From Clostridium sp. K13 (GTDB taxonomy: Bacteria; Bacillota; Clostridia; Clostridiales; Clostridiaceae), in assembly GCF_019734195.1 (NCBI RefSeq), contig NZ_JAASHM010000003.1, forward strand, positions 150,574-214,573: a DNA stretch of 64,000 nucleotides, read 5' to 3'. Each line of letters begins with the position of its first letter. Position 1 is the stretch's first letter. Made by a program: the position numbers and the translations under genes. The notes below the pieces were generated by a model that was given only the letters and a program-made list of their open reading frames with translations, made no database searches and had not been told where the DNA came from. Positions 1 through 10,765 of this stretch are shown piece after piece.

Positions 1-443
1 TTTATTATAATTGAACTATCATTTTCAATTATAATAGAAGCCTTACTTAATAAAGAATAATACTCAAACTCTTTATCTTTAAATTCAATAATTTTCTGAG
101 TTATTGAATATAAATCATTTAAAGAGTATTTTTTAGAATCTTTATCAATAAATCCAGAGAATATTTTAATAATATTTTCTGCATTATTAACAATTTGCCT
201 TCTAAGAACTATTATCTTTTTTATTTCTAAATTCTTATCATTAGTATCACTCATAATTTTATTAATTTCTATAATCAAACTATCTTTATCAAAATTATTA
301 ATTATAAATTCTTTAAAATATATAATAAGTTCCTCTAATTCATTACCCTGTTTAATTATTGCAACCTTTTTATTGTTTATTAAATTTTCTACTATATCAT
401 CAAAAGCTTTATTATTTAACATAAGTCTATATACACTATTCAT
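1..443 (-). CDS. Hypothetical protein, C-terminus beyond the window edge
   Basis: An open frame of at least 147 codons reads off the left edge. It starts with ATG behind GAGGAGAATATTACT. The product is rich in Asn, Ile, Lys and Glu, with no signal peptide, Cys cluster or membrane segment in the visible part. It looks like a soluble helical protein (begins MNSVYRLMLNNKAFDDI). I do not recognise the family. It lies downstream of purB on the same strand, but the purB terminator separates them, so it is probably its own transcription unit. Confidence 0.6.
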   Translation of the reverse strand, partial: MNSVYRLMLNNKAFDDIVENLINNKKVAIIKQGNELEELIIYFKEFIINNFDKDSLIIEINKIMSDTNDKNLEIKKIIVLRRQIVNNAENIIKIFSGFIDKDSKKYSLNDLYSITQKIIEFKDKEFEYYSLLSKASIIIENDSSIII

Positions 444-526
444 AGTAATATTCTCCTCATCCCCTTATTACTATATAAATATGTTTTCTAAATTAATTAG
501 ATTACTACGAATATGATTTTAATAAA

Positions 527-568
527 AAAACTCGTCCCTGACATGTAACTATGCCCTGAACGAGTTTT
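527..568 (-). terminator. Rho-independent terminator of purB
   Basis: A 9-bp stem (AAAACTCGT / ACGAGTTTT) ends in a run of seven U on the minus strand, directly after the purB stop. The loop contains two direct copies of CCCTGA, so an alternative longer pairing is possible. Confidence 0.8.
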
Positions 569-578
569 ATATTAATAT

Positions 579-2009
579 CTAAACATTTATTTCACTTTTT
601 ATATCAAGAGCATCTTTATTATCTCTTATAATAGGTTCAACATACTCTTCTATAAATTCAACAACTTGACTTGGAGCTCTTCCAACAAACTTTTGTGGAT
701 CTATAATAGCTAAAATTTCTTCTTTACTTAAATTAAATGATTCATCTGCTATAATTCTCTCTATTAAATCATTGTTTAAGCCTTCGCCTTTAACTCTTTG
801 AGATGCAGCCATAGAATGAACTCTTACTCTTTCATGTAATTCTTGTCTATCTCCGCCTTTTTTAACAGATTCCATCATTATGTTTTCTGTAGCCATGAAA
901 GGTAATTCGTTATTAACATGACTAGCAATTACTTTATCATATACAACCATATTTTCAGCTATATTAATATATAAGTTTAATACTCCATCTAAAGCTAAGA
1001 ATGCTTCTGCAACAGATATTCTCTTATTAGCTGAATCATCTAAAGTTCTTTCAAACCATTGTGTAGAAGCTGTTATAGCAGGATTTAACGCATTTACAAT
1101 TACAGTTCTAGCTAAGGCACCAATTCTTTCACTTCTCATAGGATTTCTTTTATATGCCATTGCAGATGATCCTATTTGATGTTTTTCAAATGGTTCTTCA
1201 ACTTCCTTCATACTTTGTAATAATCTTAAATCATTACTAAACTTATATGCACTTTGAGCAACTTCAGATAATGTATTTAAAACTATAGAATCTACTTTTC
1301 TAGGATATGTTTGACCAGTTACTCCATAATTCTTATCGAATCCCATTTTTTCAGCAACATATGTATCTAATGCTTTAACTTTTGATTCATCACCTTCAAA
1401 TAAATTCATAAAACTAGCTTGAGTACCAGTTGTTCCTTTTACTCCTCTTAATTTTAATTTAGTTAATAAGAAATCAATATTCTCTATATCTAAAACTAAA
1501 TCTTGCATCCATAATGAAGCTCTTTTACCTACTGTAGTTAATTGAGCAGGTTGGAAATGTGTAAAACCTAAAGTTGGCATATCTTTATATTTCATTGCAA
1601 AGTTAGAAAGGTGATATAATACAGTTACTATTTTCTTCTTAGTTAATAATAAAGCATCTCTCATTATTATTATATCAGTATTGTCACCAACATAGCAGCT
1701 TGTAGCTCCCAAATGTATTATTCCCTTTGCATTTGGACATTGTAATCCATAAGCATAAACATGACTCATAACATCATGTCTAACTTCTTTTTCCTTCTTA
1801 ATAGCTTCTTCATAATTTATATTATCTATATTAGACTTTAATTCATTTATTTGTTCATCAGTAATATTTAAGCCTAACTCCTTTTCACCTTCAGCTAATG
1901 CAACCCATAGCTTTCTCCAAGTTGAAAATTTCATATCATCAGAAAATACATAACTCATTTCCTTTGATGCATATCTTGAGTTTAATGGCGAATTGTATAA
2001 GTTTGTCAT
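579..2009 (-). CDS. purB: Adenylosuccinate lyase
   Basis: This enzyme cleaves SAICAR to AICAR plus fumarate, and adenylosuccinate to AMP plus fumarate, in purine synthesis. The 476-aa product has the usual full length. It carries the fumarase/aspartase-superfamily signature GSSAMAYKRNPM near residue 280, the upstream TGTQASF segment and the early HDVMSHV motif. GGAGGTATTCAA precedes the ATG. It is monocistronic, with its own terminator. No purine regulatory element was seen upstream. The identity is secure from family knowledge. Confidence 0.96.
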   Translation of the reverse strand: MTNLYNSPLNSRYASKEMSYVFSDDMKFSTWRKLWVALAEGEKELGLNITDEQINELKSNIDNINYEEAIKKEKEVRHDVMSHVYAYGLQCPNAKGIIHLGATSCYVGDNTDIIIMRDALLLTKKKIVTVLYHLSNFAMKYKDMPTLGFTHFQPAQLTTVGKRASLWMQDLVLDIENIDFLLTKLKLRGVKGTTGTQASFMNLFEGDESKVKALDTYVAEKMGFDKNYGVTGQTYPRKVDSIVLNTLSEVAQSAYKFSNDLRLLQSMKEVEEPFEKHQIGSSAMAYKRNPMRSERIGALARTVIVNALNPAITASTQWFERTLDDSANKRISVAEAFLALDGVLNLYINIAENMVVYDKVIASHVNNELPFMATENIMMESVKKGGDRQELHERVRVHSMAASQRVKGEGLNNDLIERIIADESFNLSKEEILAIIDPQKFVGRAPSQVVEFIEEYVEPIIRDNKDALDIKSEINV

Positions 2010-2146
2010 TTGAATACCTCCGAATATTTTTTATTATGTATTTAATATAATTCGTATTATAACATATTTTTATTTAGTTTGTCAGTTATAATTCCAAAAA
2101 AATTTTCATATTATTTTATATAAATATATAATACGGAGGAATTATT

Positions 2147-2371
2147 ATGTGTAAATTAAATTTCTTTGACAAACTCTCTGCTATTCTTGTTTTATTAGGT
2201 GCATTTAATTCTGGCGGCATTGGTCTTTTCAGTACTAATATTATCGCTTCTTTAGTAGGTAATAACGTTATTATTTTTAGAATAATATATATTTTAATCT
2301 TAGTTGGCGCAATTGATCTAATTTCCCTTCTATTTAGATGTAATATATTTAAAACAATAAATAATAATTAA
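2147..2371 (+). CDS. DUF378 family small membrane protein
   Basis: This 74-aa protein has two hydrophobic segments (about residues 10-33 and 42-62) with the GAFNSGGIGLF core typical of DUF378 (YuzA-like) proteins. The biochemical role of that family is unknown. The start follows a strong ACGGAGGAATTATT ribosome site. It is convergent with ptsH and shares a hairpin terminator with it. Confidence 0.8.
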   Translation: MCKLNFFDKLSAILVLLGAFNSGGIGLFSTNIIASLVGNNVIIFRIIYILILVGAIDLISLLFRCNIFKTINNN

Positions 2372-2398
2372 TTCCACTACATAAAAATTAGCAAAATA

Positions 2399-2423
2399 AA
2401 AAAAGTGCATAAAGCACTTTTTT
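2399..2423. terminator. Bidirectional terminator between DUF378 gene and ptsH
   Basis: The palindrome AAAAAAGTGC-ATAAA-GCACTTTTTT has U-runs on both strands and lies between two converging genes. Confidence 0.85.
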
Positions 2424-2427
2424 TATC

Positions 2428-2688
2428 TTAGTCTTCTAAAGTTTCGATTAATTTAGCGATTTCTTCAGCTGCTAAAGTTTCATCATCACCACTAGCTGTA
2501 ACTGTGATGTTAGCTCCTTTAGTAACTCCTAATGATAAAACACCGATTAAGCTTTTAACATTAGCTTTCTTTCCGTTAAATTCAATGCTTACATCTGATT
2601 TGAAAGATGAAGCCTTTTTAACTAATAAAGTCGCTGGTCTTGCATGTAAACCAGTTCCATTGTTTACTATTACTTCTTTAGATACCAT
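2428..2688 (-). CDS. ptsH: Phosphocarrier protein HPr
   Basis: HPr transfers phosphate from enzyme I to the sugar-specific EII proteins and, when phosphorylated on serine, acts in carbon catabolite control. From the ATG at 2688 the protein is 86 aa. That numbering puts the catalytic His exactly at position 15 (GLHARPA) and the regulatory Ser at 46 (VKSLIG). An upstream GTG three codons earlier overlaps the AGAGGTG ribosome site and is rejected. It stands alone, without ptsI, as is common in clostridia. It has both phosphorylation sites, so it is HPr rather than Crh. Confidence 0.95.
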   Translation of the reverse strand: MVSKEVIVNNGTGLHARPATLLVKKASSFKSDVSIEFNGKKANVKSLIGVLSLGVTKGANITVTASGDDETLAAEEIAKLIETLED

Positions 2689-2767
2689 TAAACACACCTC
2701 TTTACGTATAATATATTATATATCTAACGATTACATTATATAACGTATTTCGAAGAATTTCAAGACC

Positions 2768-2803
2768 AAAATGCTTTTTAATAAAAAAGTTAAGCATTTT
2801 TTT
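2768..2803. terminator. Hairpin downstream of spoVS
   Basis: A stem AAAATGCTT / AAGCATTTT lies between spoVS and ptsH. The longer U-run is on the plus strand, so termination on the minus strand is only moderately supported. Confidence 0.5.
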
Positions 2804-2828
2804 ATTCTCGAATCATTTTCTTACATGT

Positions 2829-3089
2829 TTATCTAGGTTGAACTATTAGTTTTATAGCAGTTCTTTCCTCTCCATCAATTTCTATATCTGTAAAGGCAGG
2901 CACACATACTATGTCTCTTCCGCTTGGTGCTACAAAGCCCCTTGCAATTGCTATAGCCTTTACCGCTTGATTTATTGCACCTGCACCTACAGCTTGTATT
3001 TCTACAATATTTTTTTCTTTAATTATTGCTGCTAACGCACCTGCCACTGAATTTGGATTAGATTTTGTTGATACTTTTAATACTTCCAT
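2829..3089 (-). CDS. spoVS: Stage V sporulation protein S
   Basis: The product is an 86-aa Alba-fold-like protein needed for normal septation and coat assembly during sporulation. The sequence is close to the highly conserved SpoVS family: it begins MEVLKVSTKS, has the GAGAINQAVKAIAIARG core, and ends KLIVQPR. The length is exactly that of the family. GGAGGTAGAAATACAA precedes the ATG. It follows rny in the conserved order rny-spoVS, but the rny terminator separates them. Confidence 0.95.
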   Translation of the reverse strand: MEVLKVSTKSNPNSVAGALAAIIKEKNIVEIQAVGAGAINQAVKAIAIARGFVAPSGRDIVCVPAFTDIEIDGEERTAIKLIVQPR

Positions 3090-3212
3090 TTGTATTTCTA
3101 CCTCCTGATTTTAAAATCGTTTACATCTAATAACGTATAGTTACTTATATGATTATATATTCTACAAAATACTTAAATTTCCTTCTTTAATTTAAAAAAA
3201 TTATAAAATAAA

Positions 3213-3248
3213 AAAAATACATTTTGTGTTAATACAAAATGTATTTTT
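3213..3248 (-). terminator. Terminator of rny
   Basis: A perfect 15-bp stem (AAAAATACATTTTGT and its complement) with a 6-nt loop lies just past the rny stop. Confidence 0.85.
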
Positions 3249-3254
3249 ATTTAT

Positions 3255-4799
3255 TTATTTAGCAAAATCCACAGCTCTTATTTCTCTTATTACATTGATC
3301 TTAATTTGCCCTGGATACTCTAATTGTTCTTCAACACTTTTAGCTAAATTACGAGCTAACTCTATTGAACCAGCATCGTCTAATTGTTCTGGTTTAACCA
3401 TAATTCTAATTTCTCTTCCAGCTTGAATGGCATATGACTTATCTACGCCCTCATAAGAATTTGCAATTTCTTCAAGTTTCTCTAATCTCTTAATATAAGC
3501 TTCTAGCGTTTCTCTTCTTGCTCCTGGTCTTGCTGCTGATATTGCATCAGCTGCTTGAACTAAAACAGCTTCTAAAGACATCATTTCCACATCCCCATGG
3601 TGAGCTGCAATAGCATTTACCACTAAAGGTGATTCGTGATACTTTTTAGCAAAATCTCCTCCGATCAAAGCATGAGGACCTTCTTGCTCTTGATCTATTG
3701 CCTTACCAATGTCATGCAATAAACCTGCTCTTTTAGCTAAATTCACATCAAGACCTAGCTCTGAAGCCATAACGCTTGCTAAGTATGCAACTTCTATTGA
3801 ATGTTTTAAAACATTTTGACCATAGCTAGTTCTATACTTTAATCTTCCTAAAAGTCTTATAATTTCAGGATGTAAACCATGTACTCCTGTTTCTAAAGTC
3901 GCTTGTTCGCCTTCTTCTTTAATATCATTTTCAACATCTTTTTTGGCTCTTTCAACCATTTCTTCAATTCTAGCTGGATGTATTCTTCCATCTACAATTA
4001 ATTTTTCAAGTGCTATTCTAGCTACTTCTCTTCTTATAGGATCAAAGCTAGATAAAATAACAGCTTCTGGAGTATCATCAATTATTAAATCTACTCCTGT
4101 TAATGTTTCGAGTGTTCTTATGTTTCTACCTTCTCTTCCAATAATTCTGCCTTTCATTTCATCATTTGGCAATGCAACAACATGAACTGTTGATTCAGAT
4201 ACATGATCAGCTGCACATCTTTGAATCGCAGTAGTTATAATTTCTCTAGACTTTTTATCAGCCTCTTCTTTAGCTTTTGATTCAATTTCTTTAATCAATA
4301 AAGCCGCATCGTGAGAAACTTCTTTTCTAACTTCTCCTAGAAGAATCTCTTTCGCTTCTTCTGATGTTAAATTAGAAATTCTTTCTAATTCTTCTCTTCT
4401 TTTTACATATAACTGCTGAACGTTTTCTTCCATTTGATCAATTTCTTGCAATCTCTTATTGATAGTTTCTTCTTTCTTTTCTAAAAGATCACTCTTTTTG
4501 TCTAAAGATTCTTCTCTTTGAAGAATTCTTCTTTCAAGCCTTTGAATTTCATTTCTTCTCTCTCGAGAATCTCTGTCTAAATCATTTCTTAGTCTGTGAA
4601 CCTCTTCTTTAGCCTCTAAAATAGCTTCTTTTTTAGTTGATTCAGCTTCTTTTTTAGCTTTTTCCACTAAATCATCTGCTTCTTTTTCTAAAAATAAAAC
4701 TTTCTTTTGTGTGGCTTTTTGTATAGCTTTGTATACGATAAAACCGAATACTACTAATAATAAAATATCGACCAATATCATTGGTAATATATTATCCAA
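3255..4799 (-). CDS. rny: Ribonuclease Y
   Basis: RNase Y is the membrane-anchored endoribonuclease that starts mRNA decay in many Firmicutes. The 514-aa product has the usual layout. One N-terminal membrane helix (residues about 3-23) is followed by a long, highly charged coiled coil (about 30-190). A KH domain comes next ([15 protein letters not shown]), then an HD domain with HSIEVAYLA and the metal-binding HDIGKA motif. The start has GGAGGTGTTAG upstream. It stands alone between recA and spoVS, the common clostridial order. Confidence 0.96.
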   Translation of the reverse strand: MDNILPMILVDILLLVVFGFIVYKAIQKATQKKVLFLEKEADDLVEKAKKEAESTKKEAILEAKEEVHRLRNDLDRDSRERRNEIQRLERRILQREESLDKKSDLLEKKEETINKRLQEIDQMEENVQQLYVKRREELERISNLTSEEAKEILLGEVRKEVSHDAALLIKEIESKAKEEADKKSREIITTAIQRCAADHVSESTVHVVALPNDEMKGRIIGREGRNIRTLETLTGVDLIIDDTPEAVILSSFDPIRREVARIALEKLIVDGRIHPARIEEMVERAKKDVENDIKEEGEQATLETGVHGLHPEIIRLLGRLKYRTSYGQNVLKHSIEVAYLASVMASELGLDVNLAKRAGLLHDIGKAIDQEQEGPHALIGGDFAKKYHESPLVVNAIAAHHGDVEMMSLEAVLVQAADAISAARPGARRETLEAYIKRLEKLEEIANSYEGVDKSYAIQAGREIRIMVKPEQLDDAGSIELARNLAKSVEEQLEYPGQIKINVIREIRAVDFAK

Positions 4800-5002
4800 A
4801 CTAACACCTCCTCGTAAAATCTCTATTTATATTTGAATAGAGAACGTCTAGGTGCCATATTATTCTCACTGTCCCTATGAATATGATAAACCAGTATTTG
4901 TTATTATTTTACCTTAAAAACAAAATTATGTCAAGATTAGTTGATTGGTATATAGATATAAGAAATTATAGCTATATACTTCATTTTTAGTATTCCCTAT
5001 TT

Positions 5003-5069
5003 AAATAAGTACTATTAAAGGACTATATAATTAATGTTAATTATATAGTCCTTTATTAGTACTTATTTA
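5003..5069 (-). terminator. Long hairpin terminator overlapping the recA stop codon
   Basis: A near-perfect stem of about 30 bp (outer AAATAAGTACTA, inner AAAGGACTATATAATTAA) has a tiny TG loop. The recA stop codon (5063-5065) lies in the promoter-proximal arm. This is much longer than a minimal intrinsic terminator. Confidence 0.8.
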
Positions 5070-6106
5070 TTTTCTTTTTTATCTATTTTTTTGCTTTTAT
5101 CTTCCATTAAAGGTAATTCATGCTTTGCTCTTATCTTATTTTCAATTTCTAATGCAACTTCTGGATTTTCTTTTAAATATTGTTTAGCATTTTCTCTACC
5201 TTGACCTAATCTTATATCACCATAAGAGAACCAAGCTCCGCTCTTTTGAACAATATTTTCTTTAACACCAACATCAACAATATTACCAGTTCTAGAAATC
5301 CCCTCGTTGTACATAATATCAAATTCAGCTTGCTTAAATGGAGGTGCAACTTTATTTTTCATTATCTTAACTCTTGTTCTGTTACCAACAATTTCATCAC
5401 CTTGTTTTATTGAATCTATTCTTCTAACATCCATTCTTACACTTGAATAGAACTTAAGAGCTCTACCACCAGTAGTTGTTTCTGGATTTCCAAACATAAC
5501 TCCAACTTTTTCTCTTAATTGGTTTATAAAGATAACTACACATTTAGATTTATTAATTGTACCTGTTAATTTTCTTAATGCTTGAGACATTAATCTAGCT
5601 TGTAAACCAACATGAGAATCTCCCATTTCACCTTCTATTTCAGCTCTTGGAACTAAAGCTGCAACTGAGTCAACTACAAGAACATCTATAGCTCCTGATC
5701 TAACTAGTGCCTCAGCAATCTCAAGACCTTGTTCTCCTGTATCTGGTTGAGATACAATAAGACTTTCTGTATCTACTCCTAAATTTCTTGCATAGCTAGG
5801 ATCTAATGCATGTTCAGCATCTACAAAAGCTACTGCTCCACCTAATTTTTGAGCTTCTGCAGCAATGTGTAATGCAACTGTTGTCTTACCTGAACTCTCT
5901 GGACCGTAAACTTCTATTATTCTTCCTCTAGGAACTCCACCAATTCCTAAAGCTATATCTAAATCAAGGCACCCAGTTGAAATTGAATCTATATTCAAAG
6001 TGCTGTGCTCACCTAATTTCATTATAGAACCTTTACCAAATTGCTTTTCAATTTGACTCATTGCATTCTCAATTGCTTTTAACTTATTTTCATCTATATT
6101 TGCCAT
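5063..6106 (-). CDS. recA: Recombinase A
   Basis: RecA forms filaments on single-stranded DNA, catalyses strand exchange and triggers LexA self-cleavage. The 347-aa product has Walker A GPESSGKT at residues 68-75, the Walker B segment ending VLVVDS, the [10 protein letters not shown] and [15 protein letters not shown]2-region motifs, and a Lys-rich tail. The C-terminus is slightly short and basic (KKIDKKENK), not acidic as in E. coli. A LexA box lies 20 bp upstream of the start, and a very long hairpin follows. Confidence 0.98.
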   Translation of the reverse strand: MANIDENKLKAIENAMSQIEKQFGKGSIMKLGEHSTLNIDSISTGCLDLDIALGIGGVPRGRIIEVYGPESSGKTTVALHIAAEAQKLGGAVAFVDAEHALDPSYARNLGVDTESLIVSQPDTGEQGLEIAEALVRSGAIDVLVVDSVAALVPRAEIEGEMGDSHVGLQARLMSQALRKLTGTINKSKCVVIFINQLREKVGVMFGNPETTTGGRALKFYSSVRMDVRRIDSIKQGDEIVGNRTRVKIMKNKVAPPFKQAEFDIMYNEGISRTGNIVDVGVKENIVQKSGAWFSYGDIRLGQGRENAKQYLKENPEVALEIENKIRAKHELPLMEDKSKKIDKKENK

Positions 6107-6125
6107 AAAATAACCACCCTTTCAT

Positions 6126-6137
6126 GAACATTTGTTC
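6126..6137. promoter_or_regulatory. LexA (SOS) box upstream of recA
   Basis: GAACATTTGTTC is a perfect match to the Gram-positive LexA/DinR core GAAC-N4-GTTC. It lies 20-31 bp before the recA start codon, between promoter and gene, as expected for SOS repression. Confidence 0.85.
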
Positions 6138-6203
6138 TTCTATGAATAAATTATAATTTATATTTAATTCATAGTCAACATTTATTATCTTTTTTTATAT
6201 ATT

Positions 6204-6240
6204 AAAAGTTCCTACTATAAAATATAGAAGGAACCTTTTT
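6204..6240 (-). terminator. Terminator of the ftsK-rimO-pgsA unit
   Basis: A stem AAAAGTTCCT / AGGAACCTTTT has one bulged base plus an inner CTATA/TATAG pairing, just after pgsA. Confidence 0.65.
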
Positions 6241-6275
6241 TTAAAATTATATCCATTTACTCCGCTTTTAAACAT

Positions 6276-6863
6276 CTATTTCATAGAAATAGCATTTTTA
6301 TTTTTTACAAAATAATCAATACCTGAAATAATTGTTATTAAAACAGCTATAAACATCATAGTTTCTGGTACATAAGCAAAGAAACCACTTAAGAAGCTAT
6401 TATTATTTACAAAATTAATTGCACTTACAGAAGAATTAATATTTACTTTTATTAATAATAGTAATATTGCTATCATCTGTGTTACTGTTTTAATTTTTCC
6501 CCACCAGCTAGCTGCTATAACTATACCATCTGAAGCAGCTAATGTTCTTAATCCAGATACCGCAAACTCTCTTGCAAGAATAACAACTACAGCCCAACCT
6601 GGTACTAAATTAAGTTCGACTAAAGAAACCAATGCTGCTGTTACTAATAATTTATCTGCTAACGGATCCATAAATTTTCCGAAATTAGTTATTTGATTTC
6701 TACTTCTAGCTATATGACCATCTAATTGATCAGTTAATGATGCTATGATAAACACAACAGTAGCTATTATTGATCCATAAGGAATATCTTCTAGCGTTAT
6801 AAAAATCAAAAAGACAGGAACTAAAAATATTCTAATCATTGTCAATTTATTTGCTAAATTCAT
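6276..6863 (-). CDS. pgsA: CDP-diacylglycerol-glycerol-3-phosphate 3-phosphatidyltransferase
   Basis: PgsA makes phosphatidylglycerophosphate, the first committed step to phosphatidylglycerol and cardiolipin, in the membrane. The 195-aa protein has several membrane helices and the full CDP-alcohol phosphotransferase motif (LDGHIARS...[10 protein letters not shown], about residues 47-72). Its start overlaps the end of rimO by 17 bp, so the two are translationally coupled. Confidence 0.95.
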   Translation of the reverse strand: MNLANKLTMIRIFLVPVFLIFITLEDIPYGSIIATVVFIIASLTDQLDGHIARSRNQITNFGKFMDPLADKLLVTAALVSLVELNLVPGWAVVVILAREFAVSGLRTLAASDGIVIAASWWGKIKTVTQMIAILLLLIKVNINSSVSAINFVNNNSFLSGFFAYVPETMMFIAVLITIISGIDYFVKNKNAISMK

Positions 6864-8184
6864 CTAAAACCTCTCCTATTAAATCGTACTCCATAACATC
6901 ATGAATCTTAACTTTTACTATATCACCTAAATTTAATGATTTTTCTTTTTTTATGTAAATAAGACCATCAATCTCAGGAGCCATTTCGTAGCTTCTTCCA
7001 GTGTAATATTCTCCATTATTTCCATCTATAATAATATCATAAATATTTCCTATTTTCAATTGATTTTGTGCTTTAACAACTTTTCTTTGAAGGGCCATAA
7101 GCTTCTTTTGACGATTTATTTTAACCTTTTCATCAACTTGACCTTCCATTTTAGCTGCTGGAGTATCCTCTTCTTGAGAATAAGCAAAAACTCCAACATT
7201 TTCTAATTTATATTCTTCTAAGAACTTTTCTAATTCTTCAAAGTTTTCATCTGTTTCTCCTGGGAATCCAACAATTAAAGATGTTCTTAATGCTATCCCT
7301 GGAACTTTAGCTCTTAAAGTCTCTATTTTATTTATAATAGCTTCTTTATTAGTTCTTCTTCCCATTTGTTTTAAAACACTACTACTGATATGTTGAATTG
7401 GTAAATCTAAATATTTAACAACTTTTTTATTATTTGCTATTTCTTCAATTAATTCATCAGTAATTTCTTCAGGGTAACAATATAAAAGTCTTATCCATTC
7501 AACACCTTCAATTTTAGATATCTTAGATACTAAATCATGAAGCATTCTTTTTCCATAAATATCAACACCATAATCAGTTAAATCTTGAGCAATTAAAATT
7601 ATTTCCTTAACCCCATTATCCGCTAACATCTTTATTTCATCTAAAATATTTTTTTCTAATCTACTTCTAAACTTTCCTCTAATTTTAGGAATTATACAGT
7701 AAGTACAGAAATTATTACATCCTTCTGCAATTCTAACATAAGCTGTATGTTGTTTAGTTGTTAATAATCTAAGGCCTTCATTAATTCCCTCATCACTGTA
7801 TGACGCAGATGAGATTCTTTTATGATCCTTTATAAAATCTAATATTAATTTATGCAATTTCATATAATCATTAACACCCATTAATATATCTATCTCTGGG
7901 ATTAAATCTAATAATTCATCTCCATATCTTTGAGTTAAGCATCCTGTAGCAATAAGCATCTTGCAGTTATGTTTATTTTTATATTCTGCCATCTCTAAAA
8001 TTGTATCTATAGATTCTTGTTTTGCACTTTCTATAAATCCACATGTATTAACAATAATTATGTCAGCTTTTTTTGCATCATTAGTTATCTCATAATGTTT
8101 GTTTATAGATCCTAATATTAATTCAGAATCAACTCTATTTTTATCGCACCCTAAGCTAACCATTCCAACTTTATATTTTTCCAA
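6847..8184 (-). CDS. rimO: Ribosomal protein S12 methylthiotransferase
   Basis: This radical-SAM enzyme methylthiolates the conserved Asp of ribosomal protein S12. The 445-aa protein has the N-terminal UPF0004 domain with the auxiliary-cluster cysteines (C13, C48, C82). The radical-SAM motif CNNFCTYC follows (C156, C160, C163), then a C-terminal TRAM domain. The start [16 protein letters not shown] is typical of RimO rather than MiaB. It overlaps pgsA and lies downstream of ftsK, a common clostridial arrangement. Confidence 0.95.
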   Translation of the reverse strand: MEKYKVGMVSLGCDKNRVDSELILGSINKHYEITNDAKKADIIIVNTCGFIESAKQESIDTILEMAEYKNKHNCKMLIATGCLTQRYGDELLDLIPEIDILMGVNDYMKLHKLILDFIKDHKRISSASYSDEGINEGLRLLTTKQHTAYVRIAEGCNNFCTYCIIPKIRGKFRSRLEKNILDEIKMLADNGVKEIILIAQDLTDYGVDIYGKRMLHDLVSKISKIEGVEWIRLLYCYPEEITDELIEEIANNKKVVKYLDLPIQHISSSVLKQMGRRTNKEAIINKIETLRAKVPGIALRTSLIVGFPGETDENFEELEKFLEEYKLENVGVFAYSQEEDTPAAKMEGQVDEKVKINRQKKLMALQRKVVKAQNQLKIGNIYDIIIDGNNGEYYTGRSYEMAPEIDGLIYIKKEKSLNLGDIVKVKIHDVMEYDLIGEVLDEFSK

Positions 8185-8257
8185 AATAATTTCCTCCTAA
8201 GTTCAAATAATAATATTTATTGTAATTTAACTACATTATATTTACAAGTATTTTATA

Positions 8258-10639
8258 CTATTGATTATCATACACATCTTCTTTTTCAATCAATACTTGT
8301 CTTGGTTTGCTTCCATCCTTCTCAGAAATAACTCCACGCTCTTCCAATTCATCCATTATCCTGGATGCTCTATTAAATCCAACTCTCAACTTTCTTTGTA
8401 TAAAGGATGTTGATGCTTGTTGATATTCAATAACTATTTTCATAGCCTCTTCTAATAACTCATCACCATCACTAGTTGTTACAGCTTCACTACTAACTTC
8501 ATTATTTATATGATTTAATATATCTTCTGAATAATCCATATCTTCATCAGCCTGTTTTATAAATTCAACTACATTTTCTACCTCTTCTTCAGAGATAAAC
8601 GCTCCTTGAACTCTAACTGGCTTATTTTCACCAATAGGATAATAAAGCATATCCCCTCTTCCTAGTAGTTTTTCTGCTCCAACTTGATCAAGTATAGTTC
8701 TTGAGTCTGTTCCAGAAGAAACAGCAAAGGAAACTCTTGATGGTATATTAGCCTTTATAACACCTGTTATTACATCTACTGATGGTCTTTGAGTAGCTAT
8801 AATCAAATGCATACCTGCCGCTCTAGCCATCTGTGCTAATCTACAAATATAATCTTCCACATCATTTGGACATGCCATCATTAAATCTGCAAGCTCATCT
8901 ACAATAACTACTATATAAGGTAACTTTTCTTGTATTTCACCTTTTTCAAATAAATTATTATAAGATCCTATATTTTTAACTTTCATTTGCGAGAATAAGT
9001 TGTATCTTTTATTCATCTCATTAACTGCCCAATTTAAAGCTCCAGCAGCTTTTTTAGGATCTGTTACTACAGGAATTAATAAATGTGGTATTCCATTATA
9101 AACACTTAACTCAACAACTTTTGGATCAACCATAAGAAGCTTAACTTGTTCAGGTGAATATTTATATAACAAACTTATTATAAGAGAGTTTATACAAACA
9201 GATTTTCCCGATCCCGTTGCCCCAGCTATTAACATATGTGGCATTTTACTTAAATCACCAACAATACACTTTCCAGTGATATCTTTACCTAATGCAAAAG
9301 CTAAATTTTTATTAGTACTTGTAAATTCCTTAGAATCAAGAACTTCCCTTAAAAATACTGGAGATTGCTTCTTATTAGGCACTTCAATACCAATAGCTGC
9401 TTTCCCTGGAATTGGCGCTTCCATTCTAACTCCATCAGCTGCTAACCCTAAAGCAATATCATCTTGTAAATTTACTATTTTAGATACTTTAACTCCAGGA
9501 CTTGGTTGTAATTCAAATCTTGTTACAGAAGGCCCTTTAGTAACTTGTACTACTTTAGCTTCAACCCCGAAATTAGAAAGAGTTTCTTCTAATTTATTTG
9601 CATTTTCAATTAAATCTTTTTTATCTTCATTTTTTAATTTAAGTTTAGAATTTACATTTAATAAATCCATAGTAGGAAATAAATAATCTTTTTTTACACT
9701 TTCACCTACTTGATTTATTGAATGTTCTATCTCTTTACTTAAAACTTCTTTATCTTCATGAGATAAATTTTTATTATGCTTCTTTAAATTATTTTTTTCA
9801 TTTTCTACGAAATTCTCTTTACTATACACTTCAGTATTCTCTAAATTAAAATCTTGAAGAGGATTAGAATCTTGAAGCTCTGAATTTTTCATAAAGTCTA
9901 GTATTTGTATTTTATTGTTTATTCCCTTTATAAATTCTTCCTTTTCATTTGCAACATCCGGAACAACAACTTCAATAGTGTCATTACTAATAACTTTTTC
10001 TCTTTTCTTTTTAGGATTTACTTTCTTATTTTCATTTTTCGAAAATCCAATGCCTATAAATGCAGTTATCATATTCTTAACCTTTATATAAATATCATAT
10101 AAAGTTATATCCATTAACAATATCATACCAATCAAAACTAAAGTGCTATACAATATATAGCTTCCTATATATCCAATAAGCTTTGATAACGGATATGTAA
10201 TTAAAAAACCAAAAAATCCTCCATGAAGAGAATAATTATCTGAAAAATGCATTTTTTTAATCATTTCTAAAAAACCTTCATTATTATATGCAGATCCGCT
10301 CATAAACTGAATAGACATTGTACTGCAAAATAGCCAAATAACAATAGCTAATAAGGTAATACTAAAAAATCTTCTAGAATATTTTATTGTTCCCTTAGAC
10401 CTTATTGTATCTATTCCGAAATAAATAAGATACACCGGTATAAGATATACCACTACCCCAAACATGTTATACATGGTTCTTCTAGATAATACAGATAAAA
10501 TACCTGCTAAATCTGTATAAGTTGAAAATGCTAATAATATTCCTATAGCTATATATAATACCGCTTTAACATCCCCCTTCTTTTCAATAGATTCACTACC
10601 TTTCTTTTTTGAATTTCTTTTTTTACTCCCTGTTCCCAT
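8258..10639 (-). CDS. DNA translocase FtsK/SpoIIIE
   Basis: This septum-anchored ATPase pumps chromosomal DNA through the closing division or sporulation septum. From the ATG at 10639 (SD AGAGGTG, 5-nt spacing; the preceding TTG is rejected) it is 793 aa. It has four hydrophobic segments in the first 190 residues, then a Lys/Asn/Glu-rich linker. The FtsK motor follows, with Walker A GATGSGKS, Walker [12 protein letters not shown] and the [12 protein letters not shown] segment. The C-terminal winged-helix gamma domain recognises orienting DNA motifs ([20 protein letters not shown]). From sequence alone I cannot say whether it serves as FtsK, SpoIIIE or both. Confidence 0.95.
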   Translation of the reverse strand: MGTGSKKRNSKKKGSESIEKKGDVKAVLYIAIGILLAFSTYTDLAGILSVLSRRTMYNMFGVVVYLIPVYLIYFGIDTIRSKGTIKYSRRFFSITLLAIVIWLFCSTMSIQFMSGSAYNNEGFLEMIKKMHFSDNYSLHGGFFGFLITYPLSKLIGYIGSYILYSTLVLIGMILLMDITLYDIYIKVKNMITAFIGIGFSKNENKKVNPKKKREKVISNDTIEVVVPDVANEKEEFIKGINNKIQILDFMKNSELQDSNPLQDFNLENTEVYSKENFVENEKNNLKKHNKNLSHEDKEVLSKEIEHSINQVGESVKKDYLFPTMDLLNVNSKLKLKNEDKKDLIENANKLEETLSNFGVEAKVVQVTKGPSVTRFELQPSPGVKVSKIVNLQDDIALGLAADGVRMEAPIPGKAAIGIEVPNKKQSPVFLREVLDSKEFTSTNKNLAFALGKDITGKCIVGDLSKMPHMLIAGATGSGKSVCINSLIISLLYKYSPEQVKLLMVDPKVVELSVYNGIPHLLIPVVTDPKKAAGALNWAVNEMNKRYNLFSQMKVKNIGSYNNLFEKGEIQEKLPYIVVIVDELADLMMACPNDVEDYICRLAQMARAAGMHLIIATQRPSVDVITGVIKANIPSRVSFAVSSGTDSRTILDQVGAEKLLGRGDMLYYPIGENKPVRVQGAFISEEEVENVVEFIKQADEDMDYSEDILNHINNEVSSEAVTTSDGDELLEEAMKIVIEYQQASTSFIQRKLRVGFNRASRIMDELEERGVISEKDGSKPRQVLIEKEDVYDNQ

Positions 10640-10725
10640 CAAATCACCTCTATATTAAAAAAACATCATTTTTAGCAAATTTTATTATATTATAGCTTAT
10701 AAATATTTTAAACACATTTCAACTA

Positions 10726-10757
10726 AAAAAGAAACTCCTTTACAGGAATTTCTTTTT
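10726..10757 (-). terminator. Terminator downstream of tepA-like gene
   Basis: A stem AAAAAGAAA-TCCT / AGGA-TTTCTTTTT with a TTAC loop precedes a U-rich tail on the minus strand. Confidence 0.75.
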
Positions 10758-10765
10758 CTTTTATT

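Noticed and set aside
2768..2803. Small RNA or riboswitch between spoVS and ptsH
   Set aside because: A single simple hairpin is best read as a terminator.
3090..3140. Catabolite-response element upstream of spoVS (TGTAAACGATTTTA)
   Set aside because: It differs from the cre consensus at the conserved final CA, and there is no functional link to spoVS.
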